This document shows, in pieces, positions 45,282-52,523 of a DNA stretch of 64,000 bases (position 1 is the stretch's first letter; each line of letters starts with the position of its first letter). A model generated the notes under the pieces. It was not told the DNA's origin and ran no database searches. It saw nothing but the letters and a program-made list of their open reading frames with translations. The position numbers and the translations under genes are program-made. The DNA is from CAYUHK01 sp964475165 (GTDB lineage: Bacteria > Verrucomicrobiota > Kiritimatiellia > JAAZAB01), in the NCBI GenBank assembly GCA_964475165.1, contig CAYYVN010000006.1, forward strand, positions 62,001 to 126,000. Reading direction: 5' to 3'.

Positions 45282-45557
45282 ATGATGGCCCGAGCGCATA
45301 TGATAATTAAAGGGCGCGTGCAAGGGGTTGGATTCCGATGGACCTGCCAGCGCCAGGCTCAAAAGCTTGGCTTGCGCGGCTGGGTTAAAAATCTGGCCGA
45401 TGGTAGCGTCGAGATCCTGGCCGAAGGTCAGCCCGCGAGCGTGGAGCGCCTGGTGGCCTGGAGCCGGCAGGGGCCGCCTGGCGCGCAGGTGACCGAATGC
45501 CGACTGACTGCGGAAACAGCCCTGGCTGCTGGCAATGCTTTCCGCATACTTTTTTGA
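45282..45557 (+). CDS. acyP: Acylphosphatase
   Basis: 91 residues. The signature GRVQGVGFRWTCQRQA (about 11-26), with the catalytic Arg in GFR, is followed by GLRGWVKNLADGSVEILAEG, carrying the catalytic Asn. Hydrolyses the carboxyl-phosphate bond of acyl phosphates in the cytosol. The start is ATG 45282 or the next codon, 45285. Confidence 0.9.
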   Translation: MMARAHMIIKGRVQGVGFRWTCQRQAQKLGLRGWVKNLADGSVEILAEGQPASVERLVAWSRQGPPGAQVTECRLTAETALAAGNAFRILF

Positions 45558-45580
45558 TCCATGAACCACAGGACTAGTTA

Positions 45581-47761
45581 ATGAATATATCTAAGAAATT
45601 TCGATCTCACTATCATGATCCGATCCTGGCCCTGCTGCGCCAGGCGGGGTGCCGGCCGCTCTCGGAAGCGCATATCGCCGCCCAGCTCAAGCTGCGCGGT
45701 GGCGCTCGCAAGCGCCTGCGTTTATTGCTCAATAGCATGCTGCAGGAAGGCGCTATCCAACGCCTGGCGCCGGCCGCCTATATGCTGGGCACGGCGGCCG
45801 ATCTGATCAGCGGCACAGTCGAAATTTTACGTTCGGGCGATGGCTTTATCGCCCCGCTTAATGGTGATCCGGATATCTTTGTGCCACGCGATAAGCTGGG
45901 CAGGGCTTTGCCGCAGGATCGCGTCTTGGTGCAGCTGGATCAGCGGGCGCCCTCGGCCGCGCCGGGGCCTCGGCGCAGTGGCCGGGTTATGCGTATCCTG
46001 GAGCGGACGCCCAAGGCGCTCGTCGGCACTCTCCAGAGGGGTGGGCGTCATTATTATGTGGTGCCGCTGAATCCGGCTTATCCCCAGCATTTTTGCGTTC
46101 GGGATCCCCTGAATGCCCGCCCCAACGATCGGGTGGTGATTCAGTTCGCCGCCTGGCCCCAGCAGCGCTTGCAGCCGGAGGCCAAAATCATTGAGGTTAT
46201 CGGCCCGGCCACAAAGCCCTCCTTGGATACCCTGGCGATCATCAAGCAATATGATCTGCCAACTAAATTCCCGCCGGCGGCCCTGCGCGAAGCCGCCGCC
46301 CTCTCGGCCGCCTCCGTGGATGAGCGCCGCGATTTGCGCGCCCTTTTTACCTTCACCATCGATCCGGCCACGGCGCGTGATTTTGATGACGCCCTCTCCT
46401 TGGAACAGGATGCGCAAGGGCGGCGTGTGCTCGGCGTGCATATTGCCGATGTGGCGCATTTCGTGCGCGCGGGTGGAGCGCTCGATGCCGAGGCGCGCCA
46501 GCGCGGCAACAGCGTTTATCTGCCGGATAAAGTCTTGCCTATGCTGCCGGAAGAGCTTTCCAATGGTCTGTGCAGCTTACGGCCGCAGGAGGATCGCCTG
46601 GCTTTCTCGGTGCTGATCACCTTCGACGGTCAGGGCCTGCCCGTGCATACCGAGTTCTGTCGCAGCCTGATCCGCTCCCGTTTGCGTCTGACCTATGCTC
46701 AGGCCTTGGCGGCTCTGCAAGGTGATCCTCCGCCGGATGGGCAACTCAGTGCCCAGGCCCTCAGCAGCCTGCGCCAGGTGCATCGCTTGGCGCAACAGTT
46801 GCGTCAGCGCCGCTTTGCCCAACATGCGCTGGACCTGGATATGCCAGAATACGAGGTCATCATGGGGCCCGATAGCATGATCGTGGATATTCGGCAGGTC
46901 ATGAACGATATCTCCCATCAATTGATCGAAGAATGCATGGTGGCCGCCAATGAGGCTGTGGATCGCCATTTGAGCTCGCAAGGGCTGGCCTTGCTGCGGC
47001 GCGTGCATGAACCGCCGGCCCCGCATAAAATAGAAATGCTCACGGCCCAATTGATCGAGATGGGCCTACAGCCCGGTGATCTTGCGCAACGCGCTGTGAT
47101 GACCGCTTTCCTTAAATCAGTGCGCGGCCATCCCTTGGAATATGATGTTAAAGTGGCGGTTTTGAAAAGTATGCCGCGCGCCTCCTATGCCCCCGAACCC
47201 CTGGGGCATTTTGGGCTGGCCAAGCGTTTCTATGCCCATTTCACCTCGCCGATCCGCCGCTATCCGGATCTGGTGGCGCATCGCATTCTGGCGGCGGCCC
47301 TGACCCGTCAGCCCAATCCCTATACCCGCCAGGAATTGAAGATGCTGGGGCGCCACTGTTCTGATACCGAACAGACAGCCGAGGCGGCTGAAAAGGCGCT
47401 TTTAGAGATAAAAAAATACCGCTTTCTGGAACAGCAGCTGCGCCGCAAACAACCCCAAGTTTATGATGCGGTTGTGGTTCGGGCACGGAATTTCGGTCTC
47501 TTCATAGAGCTGACCCGCCTGCAAGTGCAGGGCTTGATCCATGTCGCCAGCATCGCCAGAGGCTCCAGCCGTTTTGATGCCCAGCGGGAAATCCTGCGGG
47601 TGGGCGAAACCAACTATGCATTTGGCACTCGGGTGCGGGTATTTATCACCCGGGTGGATTTTGATAAACGCCAGCTTGATTTTGCTCTGGCCGGGCGCCC
47701 GTCCGCCGCGCGCCAGAGCCGGGCGCGGGCAGCAAAAGGCTCTCGGCGCCGGTCAAGCTAG
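45581..47761 (+). CDS. rnr: Ribonuclease R
   Basis: 3'-5' exoribonuclease able to degrade structured RNA. An N-terminal winged-helix region (about 10-65) is followed by cold-shock domains (GTVEILRSGDGFIAP), the RNB domain (TIDPATARDFDDALSLE, with the four metal-binding acidic residues; GVHIADVAHFVR; DMPEYEVIMGP; YAPEPLGHFGLAKRFYAHFTSPIRRYPDL) and an S1 domain (VVVRARNFGLFIEL), ending in a basic tail. 726 residues. Starts 23 bases after acyP. Confidence 0.95.
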   Translation: MNISKKFRSHYHDPILALLRQAGCRPLSEAHIAAQLKLRGGARKRLRLLLNSMLQEGAIQRLAPAAYMLGTAADLISGTVEILRSGDGFIAPLNGDPDIFVPRDKLGRALPQDRVLVQLDQRAPSAAPGPRRSGRVMRILERTPKALVGTLQRGGRHYYVVPLNPAYPQHFCVRDPLNARPNDRVVIQFAAWPQQRLQPEAKIIEVIGPATKPSLDTLAIIKQYDLPTKFPPAALREAAALSAASVDERRDLRALFTFTIDPATARDFDDALSLEQDAQGRRVLGVHIADVAHFVRAGGALDAEARQRGNSVYLPDKVLPMLPEELSNGLCSLRPQEDRLAFSVLITFDGQGLPVHTEFCRSLIRSRLRLTYAQALAALQGDPPPDGQLSAQALSSLRQVHRLAQQLRQRRFAQHALDLDMPEYEVIMGPDSMIVDIRQVMNDISHQLIEECMVAANEAVDRHLSSQGLALLRRVHEPPAPHKIEMLTAQLIEMGLQPGDLAQRAVMTAFLKSVRGHPLEYDVKVAVLKSMPRASYAPEPLGHFGLAKRFYAHFTSPIRRYPDLVAHRILAAALTRQPNPYTRQELKMLGRHCSDTEQTAEAAEKALLEIKKYRFLEQQLRRKQPQVYDAVVVRARNFGLFIELTRLQVQGLIHVASIARGSSRFDAQREILRVGETNYAFGTRVRVFITRVDFDKRQLDFALAGRPSAARQSRARAAKGSRRRSS

Positions 47762-47776
47762 GGGCGCTTGCGGCAG

Positions 47777-48460
47777 TTATTGAGCGGCATCCGCTTGCGG
47801 CCGGCCGATGGGCAGGAGATAGAGGGGGCGTTGCCCAGCGGGCAAATTCAATAGCCTGGCAATGGCTTGCTCGTCAAAGGCGCCGACAGGCGTCGATCCC
47901 AGTCCCAGGGCTACGGCCTGTAAGTGCACATTTTGGGCCGCATGCCCGGCCTCCATATAAATATACATCCTCCCCCGTTCCCCATAGCGGCGCGTGGTGC
48001 GCTCCGGCAGAGCGGTGAGGATAATGATGGCCGCGGCCTTGCGCATCCAGGTTTGATCCAAAGCGGCCGCGGCCAGTGCCGCTCGTTGATCGCCGCTCAG
48101 AACCTCGCGCAGGGCATGCTCTTGCGGCAGGTAAAGCTGGATGCCCTGGGCGGTTACCAGATAGGTTTCCAGGGGATAGGTGGCCCCGGCCGAAGGCGCG
48201 GCGCGCAAATGCTGCGGCGGTGCTGTGAGGCCCTGGGCCGCCCAAAGCAGTTGCCCGAGGGTCTCATCCGTGAGCGTGGTGAGAGCGAAGGCTCGCACGG
48301 CCCGCCGCTGAGCGATGGTTTCTTCCAATGAGATTTGGCCCTTCGTTTTAGGTTTAGGTAATTTCAATGTTGGGACTCCTTGGGTGCTGGCGGGCAGGCT
48401 GATCAGCCAGAGAGCGCTTAAGCTCCCGGCCAGCACTGCCCTGATCATAAAAGGATTCAT
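47777..48460 (-). CDS. SagB-type nitroreductase-like oxidoreductase, probably exported
   Basis: 227 residues. After a signal-peptide-like start (MNPFMIRAVLAGSLSALWLISLPAS) comes a SagB/ThcOx-type flavin fold: SLEETIAQRRAVRAFA, LGQLLWAAQGLT, APSAGATYPLETYLV (FMN contact; about 105-119), and EAGHAAQNVHLQAVALGLGSTPVGAF (about 170-195). An oxidoreductase of this fold with an export signal is uncommon; the electron acceptor is unknown. ATG 48460 overlaps the stop of the upstream gene by 4 bases, so the two genes are coupled. A longer start at 48562 would lack the N-terminal signal character. Confidence 0.8.
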   Translation of the reverse strand: MNPFMIRAVLAGSLSALWLISLPASTQGVPTLKLPKPKTKGQISLEETIAQRRAVRAFALTTLTDETLGQLLWAAQGLTAPPQHLRAAPSAGATYPLETYLVTAQGIQLYLPQEHALREVLSGDQRAALAAAALDQTWMRKAAAIIILTALPERTTRRYGERGRMYIYMEAGHAAQNVHLQAVALGLGSTPVGAFDEQAIARLLNLPAGQRPLYLLPIGRPQADAAQ

Positions 48461-49326
48461 CGGCTTTTTCCCGGCTTGCTTGGCGCTGCGGCCGGCTGGG
48501 GGCCCAGGGACCAGCACAGCCCGGCCCGGGCGGCCCGCGTGCGCCGAAAAACTTGCCGGCATTGTCTCACGAGGGCGCTGATCTGGCTATCGGTGCGGTA
48601 GCGATCATGATGGGTCAAAATGAGTTCGGCCGCGCCGGCGGCCCGGGCCAGTTCCGCGGCTGCTGGCCAGGTGCCATGGCCCCAGCCGCGCCGCGCCGGC
48701 AATTCCCGGGGCAGATATTGGGCATCCACCAGCAACACATCGGCCTGCTGGCAGAAGCGCCGCAGAGGATCATCAAAGCCCGGCTGCCCGAATTCATGAT
48801 CGGTGATGATGACGATGGCGCGGCCGGCGAGTTCCAAACGGTAAGCCAGGCTGTCTTGAGGATGATTAAGTGGGCACCAGCTGATGCGCGCGCCATAGCG
48901 GTTGAGCGGTTGAGTGCGCGGCAGGTTTTGCCAATGCAGTTGCGCGCGGCAATCACGCAGGCTGATGGGCCAGTAGGGGGGTGCGCAGAGCCTGGTGAGG
49001 GCCGCTGGCCAGGTCTGTCCGCCGCGCGCTCCGCCCAGCAGCGTGATGTGAGCTTGGGGCAGAGAGAGCGGCTTGAAGAGCGGCAAGCCCATGAGGTGAT
49101 CTAAATGAAAATGGGTGAATAAAAGCGCGATGGGCGGCGGTTTGGCGCTGCGCGCCAATTGTTGGCCGAGTTCAATGAGCCCGGTGCCGGCATCGATAAC
49201 AATCAAACCCTGCGGGGTGCGCAGGCTGTAGCAGGTTGTCTGGCCGCCATGCCGGGCGAAATGCGGCCCCACCGCCGGCGTGGTGCCGCGCGCTCCGTAG
49301 ATCATGAAGGAATTGATGGCCTGCAT
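48457..49326 (-). CDS. Metallo-beta-lactamase-fold hydrolase
   Basis: 289 residues. LFTHFHLDHLMGLPLF (HXHXDH, about 69-84) is the two-metal site; VIDAGTGL, ITDHEFG (third metal ligand region) and LILTHHDR complete it. Closest by pattern to the RNase Z/cyclic phosphodiesterase-like group that begins with GARGTTP. Substrate unknown. Translationally coupled to the SagB-like gene downstream. The promoter-like sequence leaves about 6 bases before the ATG. Confidence 0.85.
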   Translation of the reverse strand: MQAINSFMIYGARGTTPAVGPHFARHGGQTTCYSLRTPQGLIVIDAGTGLIELGQQLARSAKPPPIALLFTHFHLDHLMGLPLFKPLSLPQAHITLLGGARGGQTWPAALTRLCAPPYWPISLRDCRAQLHWQNLPRTQPLNRYGARISWCPLNHPQDSLAYRLELAGRAIVIITDHEFGQPGFDDPLRRFCQQADVLLVDAQYLPRELPARRGWGHGTWPAAAELARAAGAAELILTHHDRYRTDSQISALVRQCRQVFRRTRAARAGLCWSLGPQPAAAPSKPGKSR

Positions 49327-49332
49327 TGCTAT

Positions 49333-49361
49333 AGTCTAGCATCCCGGGCGATCTTTGGGAA
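49333..49361 (-). promoter_or_regulatory. promoter of the hydrolase gene, almost no leader
   Basis: Reverse strand: TTCCCA, 17-base spacer, TAGACT with TG one base upstream (extended -10 type), then 6 bases to the ATG at 49326. Predicted to give a leaderless mRNA. Confidence 0.5.
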
Positions 49362-49387
49362 GGGCTCGCGTCTGAGCAGGGCCGGGC

Positions 49388-49415
49388 TTGACTTACCTCT
49401 CCGGCTTGCTAAGCT
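49388..49415 (+). promoter_or_regulatory. sigma70-like promoter of ruvB
   Basis: TTGACT (49388-49393), 16-base spacer, TAAGCT (49410-49415) with TG upstream. Predicted start near 49422, leader about 34 bases, to the ruvB ATG at 49456. No LexA-like box is recognised. Confidence 0.45.
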
Positions 49416-49455
49416 AACGCCGAAAAGCTGCTGCCAGACTTGAGCGGAACAAACG

Positions 49456-50469
49456 ATGCGTGAAAAATTTTCAGCCGAAATAACTGGTCAGGACCAGGCC
49501 TTTGAGCTCAGCCTGCGTCCTCAGCAATTTCAAGATTTCATCGGCCAAGCCAAGGTAAAAGAGCGCCTGGAATTGTTCGTGGAAGCCGCGCGGCGCCGCG
49601 AGGATGTCCTCGAGCATGTATTGCTGGCTGGCCCGCCGGGTTTGGGCAAAACCACACTGGCCTATCTGTTGGCCAAGGCCATGGGCGTTAATATCCGCGC
49701 CACTTCCGGCCCCATCCTCGATAAGCCCGGCGACTTGGCCGGCCTGCTGAGCAGCCTGGAGCGAGGCGATATTGTTTTCATCGACGAAATTCATCGTATT
49801 CAGAAATCGGTCGAGGAATATCTTTATGCTGCCATGGAAGATTTCGTGATTGATATCATGATCGAACAGGGCCCGCATGCGCGTTCGGTGCGTTTGAGCC
49901 TGCCGCGTTTTACACTGATCGGCGCCACCACCCGCAGCGGCCTGCTCTCGGCGCCGCTGCGCTCCCGTTTCGGCTTGAATATCCGCCTGGATTATTATCC
50001 GGCGGATGAGGTGCAGGAGATCATTCAGCGCTCGGCCCACATTCTGCAGGTGGAGATTGATGCCGCTGGCGCTGAGGAAATCGCGGGCCGTTCGCGCGGT
50101 ACCCCGCGCATTGCCAATAATCTCCTGCGGCGCGTCCGCGACTACGCCCAAGTCAAGGCCGATAACCGCATTGTGCGCCCCATTGCCGAGCAAGCCTTGG
50201 CTATGCTGGAAATTGATAAACATGGCCTGGATGATATGGATAAACGCATCTTGCTGACCGTGGTGCAGAAATTCTCCGGCGGGCCGGTGGGTGTGAACTC
50301 ATTGGCTGTTTCCGTAGGCGAGGAAACCGATACCATCGAGGAAGTCTACGAACCCTATTTGATCCAGGAAGGCTATTTGAAACGCACCCCGCAGGGGCGG
50401 GTGGCCACGGAATTGTGCTATCGCCGCCTGGGACTCCCATCCCGGGAACAGCAAGGCACCCTGCTCTAG
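49456..50469 (+). CDS. ruvB: Holliday junction branch migration ATPase RuvB
   Basis: Hexameric motor that moves Holliday junctions with RuvA. LRPQQFQDFIGQAKVKERL, Walker A GPPGLGKT (59-66), ATSGPILDKPGDLAGLL, Walker B FIDEIHR, the hairpin region EDFVIDIMIEQGP, ATTRSGLLSAPLRSRFG and the winged-helix end with PQGRVAT are all present. 337 residues, normal. It stands alone, without ruvA or ruvC. Confidence 0.96.
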   Translation: MREKFSAEITGQDQAFELSLRPQQFQDFIGQAKVKERLELFVEAARRREDVLEHVLLAGPPGLGKTTLAYLLAKAMGVNIRATSGPILDKPGDLAGLLSSLERGDIVFIDEIHRIQKSVEEYLYAAMEDFVIDIMIEQGPHARSVRLSLPRFTLIGATTRSGLLSAPLRSRFGLNIRLDYYPADEVQEIIQRSAHILQVEIDAAGAEEIAGRSRGTPRIANNLLRRVRDYAQVKADNRIVRPIAEQALAMLEIDKHGLDDMDKRILLTVVQKFSGGPVGVNSLAVSVGEETDTIEEVYEPYLIQEGYLKRTPQGRVATELCYRRLGLPSREQQGTLL

Positions 50470-50531
50470 ATGCTCTTCTCCCTAAGCCAAGATCGTGCGG
50501 ACCAAGCTCGTTCTGCTCCGCGGATCGCTAC

Positions 50532-50672
50532 TTAAGATTTAGGTTCGGCATCGGCCGGCGGGGCCGCCGGGGCCTTGACCGGAGGAGCGCTTTTTTTGGC
50601 GGCGGCTTTGCGGCGACTGATCCAGCGCCGGCGCCGCAGCCGTTTTAGACGAATTCTAAGTTGTTGACCCAT
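50532..50672 (-). CDS. 46-residue basic protein
   Basis: A short reverse-strand frame starting MGQQLRIRLKRLRRRRWISR, continuing RKAAAKKSAPP and ending in a Pro/Ala tail. The first 27 residues carry 12 Arg/Lys. The frame is supported by a promoter-like sequence just upstream and by its basic, ribosomal-protein-like composition; similar small basic proteins occur in PVC genomes as I recall. It may bind RNA or the ribosome. The predicted RNA start leaves about 6 bases before the ATG and there is no ribosome site. Not found by length-limited gene calls. Confidence 0.7.
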   Translation of the reverse strand: MGQQLRIRLKRLRRRRWISRRKAAAKKSAPPVKAPAAPPADAEPKS

Positions 50673-50692
50673 AGCAGGCTCAACCATATAAC
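50664..50692 (+). promoter_or_regulatory. promoter of the solute-binding protein gene
   Basis: TTGACC (50664-50669), 17-base spacer, TATAAC (50687-50692). Its -35 lies inside the first codons of the divergent 46-residue gene and its -10 overlaps the -10 of that gene's promoter. Confidence 0.55.
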
Positions 50693-50712
50693 AGGTTGGT
50701 GGTAGGAGTCAA
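50685..50712 (-). promoter_or_regulatory. promoter of the 46-residue basic protein gene
   Basis: Reverse strand: TTGACT (50707-50712), 16-base spacer, TATATG (50685-50690). Overlaps the forward promoter at 50687-50690, so the two polymerases cannot bind at the same time. Confidence 0.5.
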
Positions 50713-50784
50713 GGGAGCCATTAAAAAAATATCTGCTCCGCCAGGGCAGCTCTCGAACCAGCTTAAGGGTGGAAAGGAATGGGG

Positions 50785-51585
50785 ATGCGAACTTCAAAAA
50801 TACTATGCCTCCTAACAGTGCCCGTGCTATGCCTGGCTTTGAACGGATGCTTAACCGGCGGTGGCCAGCCGGCGCGCGGGGCGGCATCTGCCGTTCCGGC
50901 GCCTTTACGCGTGGGCATTACGCCCAACATGCCGCCTTTGGCCTATAAACAGGGGCGGCAGATGATAGGCTTGGAAGTTGATCTGGCTCAAGCCCTGGGT
51001 CAGGAACTGCATCGGCCGGTGCAGTTGGTTGAGCTGAAGTGGACCGAACAGATTGAGGCGTTGCGGGCCCATAAAACAGATGTGATCATGTCGGGGATGT
51101 CCTTAACCGGCCTGCGCTCCGCGCGCATCGCCTTTAGCGAGCCTTATTTGCGTATTGGCCAGATGGCCTTGGCGCGTCGCAGCGATGTGGGGCGCTTCTT
51201 TACGCGCGGCACGCTGGTGTTGTTTGCCGGCCGGGTAGGCGTGGAGAAGGGCACCACCGGCGATCTATTGGTGCAGCAGGAATTCAGGCGTGCGCAAAGG
51301 AAGGTCTATGCGGCACCTCGCGCGGCGCTGCCCGATCTATTGGCCGGGCGGCTGGATCTTTTGATTCATGATGCGCCGGTCATCTGGTGGCTGGCGGCGG
51401 AGCAGGAAGCGCAAGGCTTGGCGGCCATCAATATCCTGTTGAGCTCGGAATATCTGGCCTGGGGTTTGCGCCTCGAAGATGAGCAGCTGCAGCGGAGCAT
51501 CAATCGCATCCTGGAAGACTGGAAACGAAGCGCTCAATTGCAGCGCATGATCAAGCGCTGGATTCCCTATGCGCTGGAAATTTGA
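50785..51585 (+). CDS. Solute-binding lipoprotein, amino acid type (family 3)
   Basis: 266 residues with a lipoprotein signal (MRTSKILCLLTVPVLCLALNGC; LNGC lipobox, Cys22). The mature part is a periplasmic binding protein of family 3: LRVGITPNMPPLAYKQGRQMIGLEVDLAQALGQEL, DVIMSGMSLTGLRSARIAFSEPYL, GVEKGTTGD and LSSEYLAWGLR. ATG 50785 has AAGGA 6 bases upstream; 50779 is possible. No permease or ATPase gene is adjacent, so it is an orphan. It may serve a distant ABC transporter or act as a sensor. Convergent with the next gene, 8 bases between stops. Confidence 0.85.
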   Translation: MRTSKILCLLTVPVLCLALNGCLTGGGQPARGAASAVPAPLRVGITPNMPPLAYKQGRQMIGLEVDLAQALGQELHRPVQLVELKWTEQIEALRAHKTDVIMSGMSLTGLRSARIAFSEPYLRIGQMALARRSDVGRFFTRGTLVLFAGRVGVEKGTTGDLLVQQEFRRAQRKVYAAPRAALPDLLAGRLDLLIHDAPVIWWLAAEQEAQGLAAINILLSSEYLAWGLRLEDEQLQRSINRILEDWKRSAQLQRMIKRWIPYALEI

Positions 51586-51593
51586 GCCGCCCC

Positions 51594-52406
51594 CTAGAAG
51601 ATCCAGGAGATCTTCAGGCCGCCATGGCCTTCCTCAGCTGTATTAACCGATGTGCCGCCGTAAGCCGTGCAGCACAGGCTTTCAGTGGGGCTATAGCTCA
51701 GGCCGCCATTGAAGTAAGCGGGCACGCCGCTATACACTTTGTTTTTGGGTTCCTCGGTGACCTTGGCTTCGGCCAGGAAGGAAAACCTGTCGCTCAAGTC
51801 CCAAATAAAGCAGGCCGCGCCCGAGAAGAGTCCCTTATCATCGGCATTAACCTCATAGCGGCCGTCTAAAATGTAATGATAGACATCCTCCACCGTCGTG
51901 CCAACGGCGATGCCGAAGATGCCATTGCATTGGCCGAGACTGTAGCCAAAGCTGCTATCAATTTTTTGGAGCGGGGCGGAATGGTTCTCATTGCCGGTGG
52001 GGAAAGTGACCTCGATATAAGGAATCACCCAGGGATATTTATAGGTGTATTCATAGGCGAGCAGTTCCATGCCGACGACCAGATCCTTGATGCCCATCTC
52101 GTTGCCCAGGCGATCCGACTGCATATAGCTGATGGGCAGTGCTGAATAGAGGGTGATATTCTCGTAGGCTCCGTAGCGCACGTAGGGGGTAGCGATATAT
52201 TCGCTGCGCTTCAGGTCCAGTCCGGGCTTATTCAACGATTCATCATATTGCACATAACTGCCCAGCGCGCCGATCTCGAAGGCGAACAATTCCGGCATTT
52301 TATTCTCTTTAACATAGAGGGGCCGCATGGCTTCCGATTGAGCATAGCCGTTGCCGACCATAGTCAAGAGTCCCGCTAAGAGCATCCCAGACATGATTTT
52401 TTTCAT
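51594..52406 (-). CDS. Outer-membrane-like beta protein of unknown function
   Basis: 270 residues. Signal peptide (MKKIMSGMLLAGLLTMVGNGYA) and a mature part rich in alternating aromatic strands (EFAFEIGALGSYVQYD, YVRYGAYENITLYSALPISYM, YPWVIPYIEVTFPTG) ending in KISWIF. The final Phe is typical of BAM-assembled barrels. It resembles transporter-like outer-membrane proteins of the MetA-pathway/DUF type, but I cannot name a family. A strong AAGGAGA precedes the ATG. It has its own promoter (52441-52469) and lies downstream of the protease gene on the same strand. Confidence 0.7.
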   Translation of the reverse strand: MKKIMSGMLLAGLLTMVGNGYAQSEAMRPLYVKENKMPELFAFEIGALGSYVQYDESLNKPGLDLKRSEYIATPYVRYGAYENITLYSALPISYMQSDRLGNEMGIKDLVVGMELLAYEYTYKYPWVIPYIEVTFPTGNENHSAPLQKIDSSFGYSLGQCNGIFGIAVGTTVEDVYHYILDGRYEVNADDKGLFSGAACFIWDLSDRFSFLAEAKVTEEPKNKVYSGVPAYFNGGLSYSPTESLCCTAYGGTSVNTAEEGHGGLKISWIF

Positions 52407-52440
52407 AGTAATCTCCTTCAGAATGTCACGGTCTCCCAAG

Positions 52441-52469
52441 AGCCTAGCCTTATTCTTCCGGGACGGCAA
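52441..52469 (-). promoter_or_regulatory. promoter of the outer-membrane-like protein gene
   Basis: Reverse strand: TTGCCG (52464-52469), 17-base spacer, TAGGCT (52441-52446). The predicted start near 52435 gives a leader of about 29 bases that contains AAGGAGA. Confidence 0.5.
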
Positions 52470-52523
52470 TAAAAAAGATGAGCTTTCGGGCAATCTCAGC
52501 GGCTCGGTGGCCGGCTGCGCTTT

